Part shown: one piece after another, positions 32,168-42,429 of the stretch
How the letters are laid out: each line of letters opens with the position of its first letter
Numbering within the stretch: position 1 is the stretch's first letter
NCBI GenBank assembly: GCA_029204225.1
Contig: CM055095.1
Span: 53,793,944 to 53,857,943 of the forward strand
Origin: Diphasiastrum complanatum
Taxonomy: Eukaryota > Streptophyta > Lycopodiopsida > Lycopodiales > Lycopodiaceae
Direction: 5' to 3'
Length of the DNA: 64,000 nt
The notes under the pieces: model-generated
What the model saw: only the letters and a program-made list of their open reading frames with translations
Told to the model about the DNA's origin: nothing
Database searches by the model: none
Translations under genes and position numbers: made by a program

Positions 32168-34521
32168 GCAGCCCTATGCGTGGCGATTGCAAAAAAGGGC
32201 TAGATTGTAGGGAGGTAAAAGGGAATATTTTTTCTACCTCGTCCGTGTGCCCTTGCATTCTCTCTCTCTCTCTCAAAAACACACCCACGAAAAAAAAAAC
32301 ACTTCAAATGGATCAAGCTAATTCAGCAACCTTCCGCGTAGCCAAATTCAAGGAAGCTTCTCTGCATAGCAAGAAATTAGAGGCTAATTTCACCATTTAT
32401 CACAGCCGCTAACACTTACAACGCCCTTCAACCTCTTCTTCATAAGCGCTGGTTTGAGAAGGGCACACTTTTTCTTCCTGGACAATGTGCCTACCCTTGC
32501 AAAACATGGGCTTGAAACAATTGATTTCCTCACAATCCTCCATTGCCGATAGAATCAGGCTGCAACACGAGATTTGCACTATAAAATGGGGTGAATAATC
32601 CAAGTCTGGCTTCCATGCTTTTTCAAAGGAGCAAGATTAATCTCCAGCAAATCTTCACGCTAGCAATGTAGGCGGATGGGGAATGAAAAAACTCCAGGCG
32701 ACATGAGAAGAGAATTTATGCGACTCACAGGTCAATCATTAAGCATTATTCACATACGACAGCCAGCAAACATCAAATTTCCCTCATTCATTGCAGTCTC
32801 TTTAGGACAGAACCAAAGCTTAGATCTATCTCTACAAAAAAGAAACTTTTGCATTGTAGATGGTCCTGGCATTAGCCATATCTTACTCTGGTACCATGTA
32901 ATAATCATAGCACACAACACCCATACACAACACGGAAAAAAAACAGATGCAACGCTCGAGCATGTGCGAAAGAGACTAAGTAACAACCCTCTCTGTGTCC
33001 CTACACATTTTATAAATACATGTTTGCTAAAGTGGTTTCAAGTCCAATAGGAACCGGACCACTACTAATCAAAAACATTGCAAGCATGTTCAAACATCAT
33101 AGTACATTCTGAATACATTCAATAAAAGAACAATAAAGTACAATATGACTAAATAACACATGGCTAACTGCTGCATTGAAGTTTTGTCCATGTGGCTCAT
33201 GCCAAGTCTTGATGTTGTCCATCAAGACTTGGATTTGAACTTTGAAGGTTATATCTCCAACAATAATAATGTCATAACTATGTAGCTCTACAACAAGAAT
33301 CAAAAGGTCAACACCAAACCATCCCCCAGAAAAAGATAAACTCCAGTCTCATCACTTTTAAGGTCCTCAAGATCCAAGCATCAAATGTAGTTTTAATTTA
33401 GAACATATTTTCTTGAGTAGACCCTATACTAAATTCTAACAAAGAAGTAAATGAGAAATAGCAAGAACGAGTTCAGTATAAAGGACAGAACAAAATATCT
33501 ACAAGCAATCATCATAAAGAAACGGATGGGGATAAAAGAGCGAGAGAGACATCACTAGTTTCTGATCAATAACCTTTTTGTCCAAAGTTTCTTGAAATAA
33601 ACCATATTGGAAGTTTTAATACTACAAACCAGCCTCTATCTAGAAAAATCATTTGACATGAGATCAAAGAGTTTACTAGACTATCTTTTCTAGATATAGG
33701 ATGTTCCCAAAAAATCTTCTTACTGAAAAAGGAGAATAAAACAAAGTACAACGCTTAAAGATTCACACATTTCCAAACAATCTGGGCCCCTACAGTGCCT
33801 ACAAGATCAGTGATCTCATAAAGGGAAAACAAATGTAAAACCTAGATGCCCTCATCGGTGGCTCAACCTATCTGTTCTTACTGATAATTTGGAATTTAAA
33901 TCAACTAATGATTTTCATTTTACATTATACTTAAACATAGACGAATTTTGCTTTTCACCTGGGCATTTATGTCTGAAAGCCCGTGACATCATTCACCCTT
34001 CACAATACATAAACAATCAAATTCATCAATGCCTTTGAAAGAGGACTATTGCTCCAACTTGGAAAACAAAATTTCTTTCAATTTCACTTCACATTTTTCA
34101 TTTAAATCAGTAAAAGTAGACACAGGTCAAAAATGTTTGCCATTTGCAGACCCATAGGATCATTGTTGTCATGGAAGAACAAAAGTAATTACAGAGACAA
34201 ATTTTAAAAGCACAAAATCAGCTCACATGACTACCTTCAGGATGTGCTGATCCATGCTGGCTTTCCTTAGGACCAACACTGGATGTGTTTATTTCAATGT
34301 CCAGAGCTTGACTCAAATCACATAAAAGCCAATGTGATAAAGACTGCCGAGCTCTATAGCCCAACATCCCAAAGTGATTTCTTGCTCTGCTCCACTAACA
34401 CCTGCAGAATGTATCTGAAAATTTTCACCAAACTTGTCATTCATTTTAGCAGATTTCGGAGATCGTTTGGAGCAAAGCTCCCAAAACTTTATAAAATACC
34501 AGTTCAGAATCAACTTAAGGA
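32168..34521. other. Intergenic / 3' side of the GPR107-like gene
   Basis: About 2.3 kb without a convincing gene. It has a short CT run near 32260 and an A run near 32289. Open frames up to 124 codons (32676-33050) carry no known motif. The part next to 34521 must hold the 3' UTR of the minus-strand GPR107-like gene; its end is not visible. Confidence 0.45.
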
Positions 34522-35844
34522 TCAAAGTTCAAAATCCTCATCATGCAGATCCTCGTGCACAGGATGATCCTCGTCCTCATCATCCAGCACAAAATAAGGA
34601 TTATGAACAGCAGGCTGAAATTTGAAACCCGTGAAAATGTAAAAAGCCAAGGTTGCCAATTCGACAGAGAAAAAGCTGAACCATCTGTATTGATAGGTAG
34701 CCATTGTGGTCAATACGAAAACTAATATCCTTGTGAAATATATATAACAGATCAACACAATGTAGTACTGCCTGAAAAGTGTCAGCCTCACCAGATTTCT
34801 AGCTGCTTTGCCATCCGTATGTGATGCTTCCCTCAAATGCTTAATTGACCAAACAATCGGAAACAAAACAGCACAGCAACAGATAACGTCCAAAAGCAAA
34901 AACAATTGTTTCCATGTGAACCAATCTTTGGTTGCTGGACTTGTCTCATCAATTATAACATTAGCAATATTGGCCAATACCTGGAGCGGAATCACCACCA
35001 TTAGCACCTTTTTCTCTTTTTCTTGAAGAAAAGGCTTGAGAATTGACCAACCTGTGCCTATCAGAACGAGCACAGTAAATAACATGATACCTCGAAAAAA
35101 ACCGAAGATGTAAAAAACAATATCCCATCCATGTGCAGTTCCAGTTGTTTTTATATATATTAAGTCCTCTACTTCAGCAAGTAGATTGAGCGCTTTCAGA
35201 AATACCAGGACTCCCATGAGGATATGGATCCGGTGAGCCGTTTCTTTGTGCCTCACACATATGTATATCCAAACAGCTCCCAGCACAAGATAGGATAAAG
35301 AGAAAGAAAAGTAGATCACTGGTAGTTGGGTCTGACCAACCGGAAGATAATTCTTGATTTTATTCTTTCCCTGCAAGTTGTACATGGCAGTTCTCACATT
35401 CATGCTAACACCAAACTGAGGCTGGCAATTTTCAAAAAACAGGGTATACTCGTTAGCTTCAGGAATCTGATATGTGTTATTAAAGTGGGCATGCTGCTGC
35501 ACTTCCCTCAACAAAGCCAGTACTTTAATCGCAGGATTTTCTAATATACACTGCTCTGAATCCTGGTTAAGATCGCTAAGAACCTTAATTAAGCCCTCCT
35601 CCGTGCTCAAAAAGAACCCCATCATAGATAGATCTGGTGCTGGACCTTGCTTCAGAGGTTGCACCTGCACATCCGAGACAGCAAGATCCACCATTCCACC
35701 AATATCGAAGCCGAACGTTTCAAACATAATGAATTGACGGTCATCTTGCTTTATAGAAATGTGTTTGATCTCCGCATAACAAGGAGCAACACCCAGCAAA
35801 ACAACAATCACGCTAAAAGCTCCTATCATCCACATCGTAGACAT
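34522..35844 (-). CDS. GPR107/LUSTR-type seven-transmembrane protein
   Basis: 440 codons without intron or break. An N-terminal signal peptide (hydrophobic about 5-21, ending near CYAE) leads into a lumenal domain to about residue 170. Seven hydrophobic helices follow between about 175 and 407, then an acidic cytosolic tail after the family's NPYF motif. Features such as TEEGLIKVLSDLNQ, HRIH-LMGVLVFLKAL and GFKFQPA-HNPYFVL fit the GPR107/GPR108 family (in Arabidopsis the CAND6/CAND7 or LUSTR proteins), Golgi/endosomal membrane proteins linked to trafficking. I start at the ATG at 35844: the frame is open upstream to 35880, but the first codon there is GTG, and the signal peptide fits the later Met. 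It is the only clearly intact host gene in the window. Confidence 0.95.
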   Translation of the reverse strand: MSTMWMIGAFSVIVVLLGVAPCYAEIKHISIKQDDRQFIMFETFGFDIGGMVDLAVSDVQVQPLKQGPAPDLSMMGFFLSTEEGLIKVLSDLNQDSEQCILENPAIKVLALLREVQQHAHFNNTYQIPEANEYTLFFENCQPQFGVSMNVRTAMYNLQGKNKIKNYLPVGQTQLPVIYFSFSLSYLVLGAVWIYICVRHKETAHRIHILMGVLVFLKALNLLAEVEDLIYIKTTGTAHGWDIVFYIFGFFRGIMLFTVLVLIGTGWSILKPFLQEKEKKVLMVVIPLQVLANIANVIIDETSPATKDWFTWKQLFLLLDVICCCAVLFPIVWSIKHLREASHTDGKAARNLVRLTLFRQYYIVLICYIYFTRILVFVLTTMATYQYRWFSFFSVELATLAFYIFTGFKFQPAVHNPYFVLDDEDEDHPVHEDLHDEDFEL

Positions 35845-36245
35845 CTTGAATGTTTCCGCAAACGCTACCTCGACCGGCACAGATCTGAGAAAACTTGTTA
35901 GAACAATCTATTTCCAAAACATCACACAGCTGCTGATGTAACCATAGACATCCCTAAATAATTCCCCAAAAGCTACCTCTCTCGGCACAAATCTGAGAAA
36001 ACTAGTTGATTCCAGAATATCATACAACTGCTTATCTAGTCGTAGGTATCCTGAATGATTCCGCGATTTGCAAAGATCTGAGAAAACTGGTCGATTCCAG
36101 AATATCATACAGCTGCCGATGGAATCATGACAGATCACATCTTGAAAGACTCCGCAAAAGCTACCTCGATCGGCACAAATCTGCGAAAACTGTTCAAGGC
36201 AATCAAGGAATCCAGAATATCATAGAACTGCTGATGCAAACGAGA
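35835..36245 (-). repeat. Four tandem repeats in the GPR107-like leader
   Basis: Units of about 86-108 bp carry CTGAGAAAAC (or CTGCGAAAAC) anchors near 35885, 35993, 36079 and 36181, with GCTACCTC-CGGCACA and TCCAGAATATCATA-AACTGC words. The repeats span the start region of the coding sequence. In the unit near 36140 the position equal to the real start has ATG followed directly by TGA on the minus strand (36140-36135). A possible leader intron (minus-strand GTAAGC donor at 36327, GCATCAG acceptor at 36231) would place the repeats in the second exon. Confidence 0.8.
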
Positions 36246-37016
36246 CAAATAAGCCAGATGAGATTATTTCATTGGTCTGGGGATTGAAATATAACAGCCT
36301 TGGCTGGTGCACACATCAAATGCTTACGAAAGCTTGGGCTTTGATCGAGACGATGATGATGATGCTGCGGCTATGGCGAAGCTAGACTGTAGATCGATCG
36401 GGCATCAAGCTGCTTCGACTCGAATTAAAATCCACGGCTTCTTCTCACAAATGGAGAGCATTTCCATTTCGTGAGTGGCGGGCGACGAGAGCGAGGACGT
36501 ATTCCAATTTCTGGCTGCTGTAGCAAAGAAAAATAAATTTTGTTTCTTTTCATTTGTGGCACCTTAATGAGCCTAAAAAAATTTTGAAAATCCTTAACGG
36601 GCAGAATGTCCTTTGCCCTGCCCCTTCCATTGCGTAATGGATATTTGGATCCTTTTAAAACCAATCCTTAGCTGCCACGTGGCAAGTGCAAGCAAAATCA
36701 GCACTAAAAAAATCGAGACCAATCCGATGCTGCCACATGGCAGACGCAGGCAAAATTTGCACTAAATTTTTTTTTTTTAAATAGGTGACTATTCTACTTT
36801 TCAAAAATGGGCAGAATAGTCACCAAAAATCCATTACGTGTAAATTATTCCAAGTCTTACAAACATAAAATAATAAAATTAAAAATAAATAAAAAAGATA
36901 CTCAATATCTCAGACAAAATTTAAATGGAGCAATGTCGTAAGCCCAAAGCGCCCTTATAAGATTTAGATTTCAAACTTTTAACTATATATATAATTTTTC
37001 TTTTTTTCTTTTTCGT
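36246..37016. other. Upstream region of the GPR107-like gene
   Basis: It contains a GATGATGATGATG run near 36350 and, further up, AT-rich DNA. A 38-bp phrase with GCTGCCACGTGGCA recurs as GCTGCCACATGGCA about 60 bp apart (near 36671 and 36730). The first is a palindrome with a CACGTG core, the binding sequence of many plant bZIP and bHLH factors. Promoter function is inference. Confidence 0.4.
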
Positions 37017-37708
37017 TTATTGGAGGCACTTCCCAATTTGGAGGGTGGGGGTGTTGGCTTGCTGCTCCCATGATAGCGGCTGCCCAAGGCCGTGTAGGTC
37101 CAAAGGGCACCTGCCAAAACCTTGCTCTGGGACTTCACCCATCGTAAAGACTATATTATTTTTTGTAATGCCTTGCTCTCGGACTTCACCCATCGTAAAG
37201 ACTTTAATATTTTTCTGACAGTTTTTGTAATGCCTTGCTCTGGCAGGATGCTCAACATTATGGCCATACCTCCGTAACCAAACCAGAGACTCGAGAGGTT
37301 GCATGAGCTGCCCGAGCGAGGCAACACCATGTCACAAAGGCTTTTAAAAGATGGTGAGGTCAGAAGACGAGTCATTTTCTATAGCAAGATTACCCAATGA
37401 AATTGTCAATGGGAAATCCCATTCTCTTACAAAAAGGATAACCGATGGTATCCAAAATGGCAAGTGTGACCTCGGTCAAACTTTATCGAAGCTTAATGAG
37501 AGTCCCAGCATCTTGAAATCTTTATGAAAATATTTATAGCATGGCTCAACTCTTTTTATGGACTCAATGGTTTTTGCGGAATTTAAGCCTCTTCAAAAAT
37601 ACGGTTGGTCGTTCGTCGAATACTCAACTATGTCTGCGGCCCAATCGGGTACAGCATCCACGTAAAATAAACAGCATCCGGTAACTCATCATCAAGCTGG
37701 GGATCCTT
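37017..37708. other. Unassigned sequence with a short duplication
   Basis: Near 37122-37230 a phrase with GACTTCACCCATCGTAAAGACT occurs twice about 50 bp apart, with TTTTTGTAATGCCTTGCTCT between and after. Minus-strand frames of up to 95 codons cross it but look incidental. It lies downstream of gypsy M on the minus strand, where its integrase and 3' LTR should be; neither is recognisable. Confidence 0.4.
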
Positions 37709-38362
37709 CTATGTCGATTTGATTCTTGATACATGATCCGCCATATAATGTTGTTTGCCTTTGTGTACCACTATTCGAAAATCAAACTCGAGCAACAAGA
37801 GTAACCATCTAGTGATTCTCCCTGTGTTGCAGGTTTTGTTGACTAGGTAGAGCAAAGGTTGATGATCAGTGTAGAATGCAAAATGAGTGGCCATAAGATG
37901 ATGGCGAAACTTCTTGACCGCAAATATCATTGCCAAGGCTTCTCGCTTAGTCGTTGAATAGTTGATTTCAGCATCGTTGAGTTGTTGACTGGCGAAGCGA
38001 ATAGGAAAGTCTTTCTTGTACTCACCTGGCTGGGTCATTACTGCTCCTATAGCATACTTTGATGCATTAGTATGCACATGAAACTCAATTGTCCAATTGG
38101 GAGGCCGTAAGATTTCCTCCGTCCAATGTGGATCAATTGTCAACTTGTAGATAGGACGTGCCAAATCTGCAAAGAATAGAATGAAGATTCGGTAGTAATT
38201 GGCATGTCCCATAAATACATAGACTCCACGAATCGTTCCAAGGGGTGGAAGATCCATGATAATACATATCTTAGACAAATCAGTGGCGATCTTGTGTCTA
38301 GATACAATATGGCCCAAGATAAGACCATGTGTGACCCAAAATTGGCATTTCTCTAGGTTCAA
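37709..38362 (-). pseudogene. M reverse transcriptase thumb and RNase H
   Basis: 217 codons open with the post-palm sequence (LEKCQFWVTHGLILGHIVS) and continue through the connection (YVFMGHANYYR) into RNase H. The latter has FHVHTNASKYAIGAVMTQ, where the first catalytic Asp would be expected as Asp-Ala-Ser but Asn is seen, then NYSTTKREALAMIFAVKKFRHHL and FYTDHQPLLYL. It ends in HYMADHVSRI. The palm catalytic motif lies outside and is missing. Confidence 0.8.
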
Positions 38363-38365
38363 TGA

Positions 38366-38545
38366 TGGCTTCAGTGGCTACAACCAAGTGAAGATTGCAC
38401 CGGAGGATCAACACAAGACTGCATTTGCTACTGAATGGGATACATATGCCTACAAGGTCATGCCATTCGGTCTTTGTAATGCCCCTAGCTCTTTTCAACG
38501 CGTCATGCAAAAGGCATTCAAAGACTATTTACAGAAATTCCGGGC
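38366..38545 (+). pseudogene. M reverse transcriptase palm piece, inverted
   Basis: Plus-strand frame with DGFSGYNQVKIAPEDQHKTAF, then YKVMPFGLCNAPSSFQRVM and DYLQKF: RT palm sequence that should sit between the fingers (39.3 kb) and thumb (38.36 kb), both on the minus strand. The next part, with the catalytic (F/Y)-X-DD, is missing. An inversion with deletion at its edge explains this best. Confidence 0.8.
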
Positions 38546-39160
38546 TCTAAGTTTCTCTAATGTCAGTTGATGTAGGTCTTGTAGGAGACAAGGAGACGTT
38601 TGAGATAGACGAGTTAACAGGCTTTCTATCCATCTTATGCCATACATAGACTCAGTCTTCATTTGTGCCCATAGTTTAGGAGCGGTATCAGAGGAGGAGT
38701 ATTTGTTAGGTCCATAATTATGATAGACGTCTTGACTGTACGATAAGTTGGGTAGCTTGTCGGCTCTCACATTCTCGTTATGCGGGGTATGCATCCATTC
38801 CACTACAGTAAACTCGTGCGTCAATTGATGTATGGCCAAGGCGTAGGTTTTCAATCTTCAGTCTTTTAAACGGTACCTATTGGTCATCCCATATATTAAT
38901 AATTGTGAATCCCCGCACACCCTAAGATGGCTCTCTTTTGGTATCAACTTTGTTGCCATGTGTAGTCCTAGTATGACACTCTTAAATTCTATAGTGTTGT
39001 TCGTAAAATGTGTTCCCAAATATACTCCCATGCTAGCTATTTCTTCACCTTTTGGATTCGTCAAACTCGTCCCTATTGCACCTTCTTTTGTATGATGTCT
39101 ACATGCGCCATCAACTGTTAGGGTGTATACTTCTTTGTCAGATGTGATTTCCATTTTCAT
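38525..39160 (-). pseudogene. M additional RNase H-like domain
   Basis: YTLTVDGACRHHTKEGAIGT begins a classical RNase H fold (Asp in VDGA), followed by TNNTIEFKSVILGLHMA (catalytic Glu) and LRVCGDSQLLI (third Asp). After one stop near 38856 the frame continues with the family's C-terminal HTPHNENVRADKL. Dual RNase H elements of the plant Tat branch carry such a second domain downstream of the first. Here it lies between RT fingers and thumb, so it is out of place. Confidence 0.75.
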
Positions 39161-39310
39161 TCATCCTCTTATGTACAAGTAAGTTCCTCTTCCCCCCCCC
39201 CCCCCCGTCTTTTTCTTTTCTTTTTTTTTCTCTATGGTTTAAGTTGGAGGTCGAGCCCCTTTCGGGTAACAGGTGAGGTTAATTATGCCATGTCAAGAAT
39301 TACCCCCAAT

Positions 39311-39871
39311 TTAATCCCCCAAAGAAATTGGTGATTCATGACCGCTCCAGCTACTCGATCCAAGACGTTCTGTGAACGGTAAGGGAAAGTGATCCTTCCG
39401 TGTCACAGCGGAAAGTGCCTTCAGATTGACACAAATCCGCATTTTGCCATTCTTCTTGGGAACAATGACTATGGGTGACACCCATTCTGTGTGCTCGATT
39501 TCATAAATGAAATCGGCATCGAGCAACTTCTGCAACTCTTGCTTGATTAGCTCGGTGTAGTTCGGGTTGCAGCGGTAATATCGGCTCACCTTTGGCGTTG
39601 CTCCTTCGACCAAAGGTATGGTGTGTTGGACTACAGACGATGGAATTCCTTTTAAATCTTTGTAAGACCACACAAAGTAGTCTTTATACTCCATCAGTAA
39701 CTTCTGCAGTTGGGTGAATTGTGAGGGCGTGAGTTGTGCTCCCACATGAACAATTTTGTCTTCATCTCCTGGCTCTGCTAGATTCATCGGTTGAGTGCGA
39801 ATTGGTCCCTCATAGACTTGTTCTTCTTTTTTCTGATTTGCATCAGGTTCCCATTGCGCTTTTGGCATCAT
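39311..39871 (-). pseudogene. M reverse transcriptase fingers
   Basis: The frame has MEYKDYFVWSYKDLKGI, RYYRCNPNYTELIKQEL, TEWVSPIVIVPKKNGKMRICVN and LSAVTRKDHFPLPFTE, the N-terminal half of gypsy RT. A frameshift just after PFTE changes frame into DRVAG, then the match ends near 39310. A run of 17 C residues at 39191-39207 and polypyrimidine sequence follow on the plus strand. Confidence 0.85.
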
Positions 39872-40263
39872 TCGTCAAAGGTATAACTCTTGAAGTATTC
39901 TAGCATATCATGGACTGGTGCCTTACTCGTTTCTTCCTTCAAAAGGTTGATCTTAGCACGATTGGTGAGTGATATCTTGTGCATTGCTTCTGACATTTCT
40001 GAAGCTAATGTCGAAGCTTGGTCGAATGACCCTTGAGCATGCAATTCAGCAACTTTCTTTTTGCCTTGTATATTATTGTTGGTTGTTGCTGTTTCTTTGC
40101 TCGTTATCTTCTGTTGAGGTTCTTTAACATTCGCCACATGGTTCCGAATGTCTTCATCCACTGTTGCTATAGCCTCTTCGGGTAAATCGCTCCACTTGAT
40201 CACCTGATTGTATCTTTGCTTTTGTTGATTTTTCTTTGGTATAGGTGCTTTCGGTGGTGGCAT
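39868..40263 (-). pseudogene. M linker between protease and RT
   Basis: 131 codons, Lys/Gln/Thr-rich, with no catalytic motif. It overlaps the RT stretch by a few bases and probably belonged to one polyprotein with it. Ends DMLEYFKSYTFDE, a phrase that often precedes RT in this group. Confidence 0.5.
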
Positions 40264-40364
40264 CTTGGAGACTTTAGCATGTTGAGATTTTTGAGGCAGT
40301 TGAGCTGGTATTCATAGAACTCCATAACGCGTAGAATCCATGTGGTGTAGGATCTACTCATCTG

Positions 40365-41336
40365 TCAGCTCAGCTTCCTCGTCATAGGATAATGCATTTG
40401 CCAAGAAACTAAATCATCTTCAACAGATTCTGGAATAGGTTCCGGTGACAGCCATGCTACGTTTATCATGTTCACCCCATATGAGATAGGCGTGTCAAGG
40501 GTGAATCCTCTTGGTGGTAATTCGCTGGGTTCTGAATCTAGATCTGGATCTGGATGACATGTATGCCCAGCCATACAGTCAATAGTTGCCAATGCATCCG
40601 TCCACAACACGGTATCTGTTTGTGAATCATAATGAACACCCATTGAAGCTTTCGGACGATCAATGCTATGGTCCGTTGTGGAAGAAGTGTCATCAGCTTT
40701 GGGTGGTACAGGCTTCACCGCCCATGTGGAGGGATCCACCTTTACTGCCCGCTCTCTATTCTCAAATGTGATTTTGCCAGTCCCCCAATCATGAACTACT
40801 TGTGCAATTCGTAACCAAGGTCGTCCCAACAAAACTCGATAGGCAGTGGGTGTTTCAGGAATGTCCACCACCACAAATGTGATGACAAATTGTACCCCTG
40901 CTATCTTGACTGGAATGTCTTCTACAATCCCCTTTGGCTGCACACATGATTGATCAGCCAGTTTGATGGCGAACTTGGTAGCTTTTAGGCCTTGTAGATT
41001 CCACTTCTCATACAAAGAAGTGGAGATAAGGTTGACACTTGATCCTCCATCTACAACAGTAGCTTCTTCTCCAAAGAGTTTGTGCTTGATAGGAAGAGTT
41101 ATATCATGTTGCTCACTCTCCCAAGCCGCTCCCACGTCCAGAACATTGTTGGCTTTGTCAAAATCGGTGCAAAATAATGGTTCTTTGGAAGGTATGTCTG
41201 ATTCAATGTTCAACCAATCTGACAAGACACCCTTTGCTTGAGGTGCAAGTCGAAGGAACTCTCCAATAGAGATATTCATTCTGTTGGATAAGATGCTCAT
41301 CAGTAGTTCCATCCTTGGAGCTTCAGGTTCTGCCAT
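40365..41336 (-). pseudogene. M aspartic protease region
   Basis: 323 codons. The fold typical of plant gypsy retropepsins is visible: ATVVDGGSSVNLIS (active site Asp-Gly-Gly-Ser where Asp-Ser/Thr/Gly-Gly-Ser is seen in relatives), then VQFVITFVVVD and YRVLLGRPWLR. The C-terminal third is a Pro/Thr-rich, acidic linker. The frame itself is intact, but the element is not. Confidence 0.8.
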
Positions 41337-41363
41337 ATGGAATGGTTCTTCCCGATGGTGTAG

Positions 41364-42410
41364 TCACACGTTCACATCTGATCTGTGTGGTGAACCTTGT
41401 GGTGCATTCGCATGTTGATCTCTTTTTGGTGCAGTGTCTTGAGGAGCTGTCGGCTGATGTGCAGCTTGAGCAGCTTCCTCCGCTTGTGATTCTTGTATCC
41501 AATGTTTGATCTTCTGATATCGTCTTTGTTCATCCTTCACATTCGGATAAGGTAATCTCACTCTTCCTGATGTTGAAGGTTGGTCAACTGGCACTGATAC
41601 AGAGTGTGGTGATGATGGAGCTACCTCCTTGCGCTTTTGTGCTCGCGTAACAGCTATCACTAGAACGTTACAATAGGGAGGTCTCCTTGGTATAGTTGAG
41701 TGTGGATTTGTGCTTGGGCCTGCTGATTGAACTGCAATCCAATTCAATGGTGCGTTGGTGCTGGCTCTCAATGGACAATTCTTGTAGCAATGTCCATATC
41801 CACACTCGCGACAAAAGGGCATATAAATTCCTTTGTTTGGACATTCTGCAATCCTATGTCCTTCTCCACATCCATAACATCCATATAATCTGCCCCCTTG
41901 GCGTTGTAGTTGTGCAGCGTATGTGGCATAATACTCATTAATAGCAGGATCGATGAATGGTTCATCAGGTCCATACCATTGTTGCATTTCCTGTTGGGAA
42001 AATGTTTCAGCTTCTGCCGCTGTGAGATTCACCTGGGCTGCTTGAGGATTATTTGGCCCTGGTGGTGCTGGTAGTGCCATTCTTTGTTGTTGAGGGCCTG
42101 GTCCAAGCCTTGGTGCTGCATTAGGTGCTCCTTGATGGTAAGCATAAGAGGTCTGGAATTGAGTTCTCTTTTGTTGTATGATCCGTGGGTTGTAGGGGCA
42201 ATACACAGTGTCATGCGAGGATGCATTGCACAAATGACAATATCTGTGCGTCAACTTCAAATTTTGCTTCAGTACCAGACACTCGTTGGAAGTGTGATTT
42301 TGGGTACAAATGGGACACCAAACATTGTCCCGTCGAGGATACTGCTGCTGATAAGGATCTGGTTGTGGTGCTACAGTATTTTGAAGAGCCTTAAGTTTTT
42401 GGTCCATCAA
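41364..42410 (-). pseudogene. M Gag C-terminus with four zinc knuckles
   Basis: 348 codons. Four Cys/His knuckles are visible: CPICTQNHTSNEC, CHLCNASSHDTVYC, CYGCGEGHRIAEC and CRECGYGHCYKNC. The second is the canonical CX2CX4HX4C; the others have CX2CX3HX4C. They come as two pairs separated by about 100 Gln/Pro/Ala-rich residues. Such knuckles bind nucleic acid. The capsid (retrotrans_gag) part is missing upstream. Confidence 0.8.
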
Positions 42411-42429
42411 ATTTGGGCAATTCCAATCT

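Noticed and set aside
32676-33050. 124-codon frame between L and the GPR107-like gene
   Set aside because: No domain, no splice or promoter context, and composition like the surrounding non-coding DNA.
35845-35880. Extra 12 codons at the N-terminus of the GPR107-like protein
   Set aside because: The first codon there is GTG, which plants rarely use, and the extension delays the signal peptide; it belongs to the tandem repeat.
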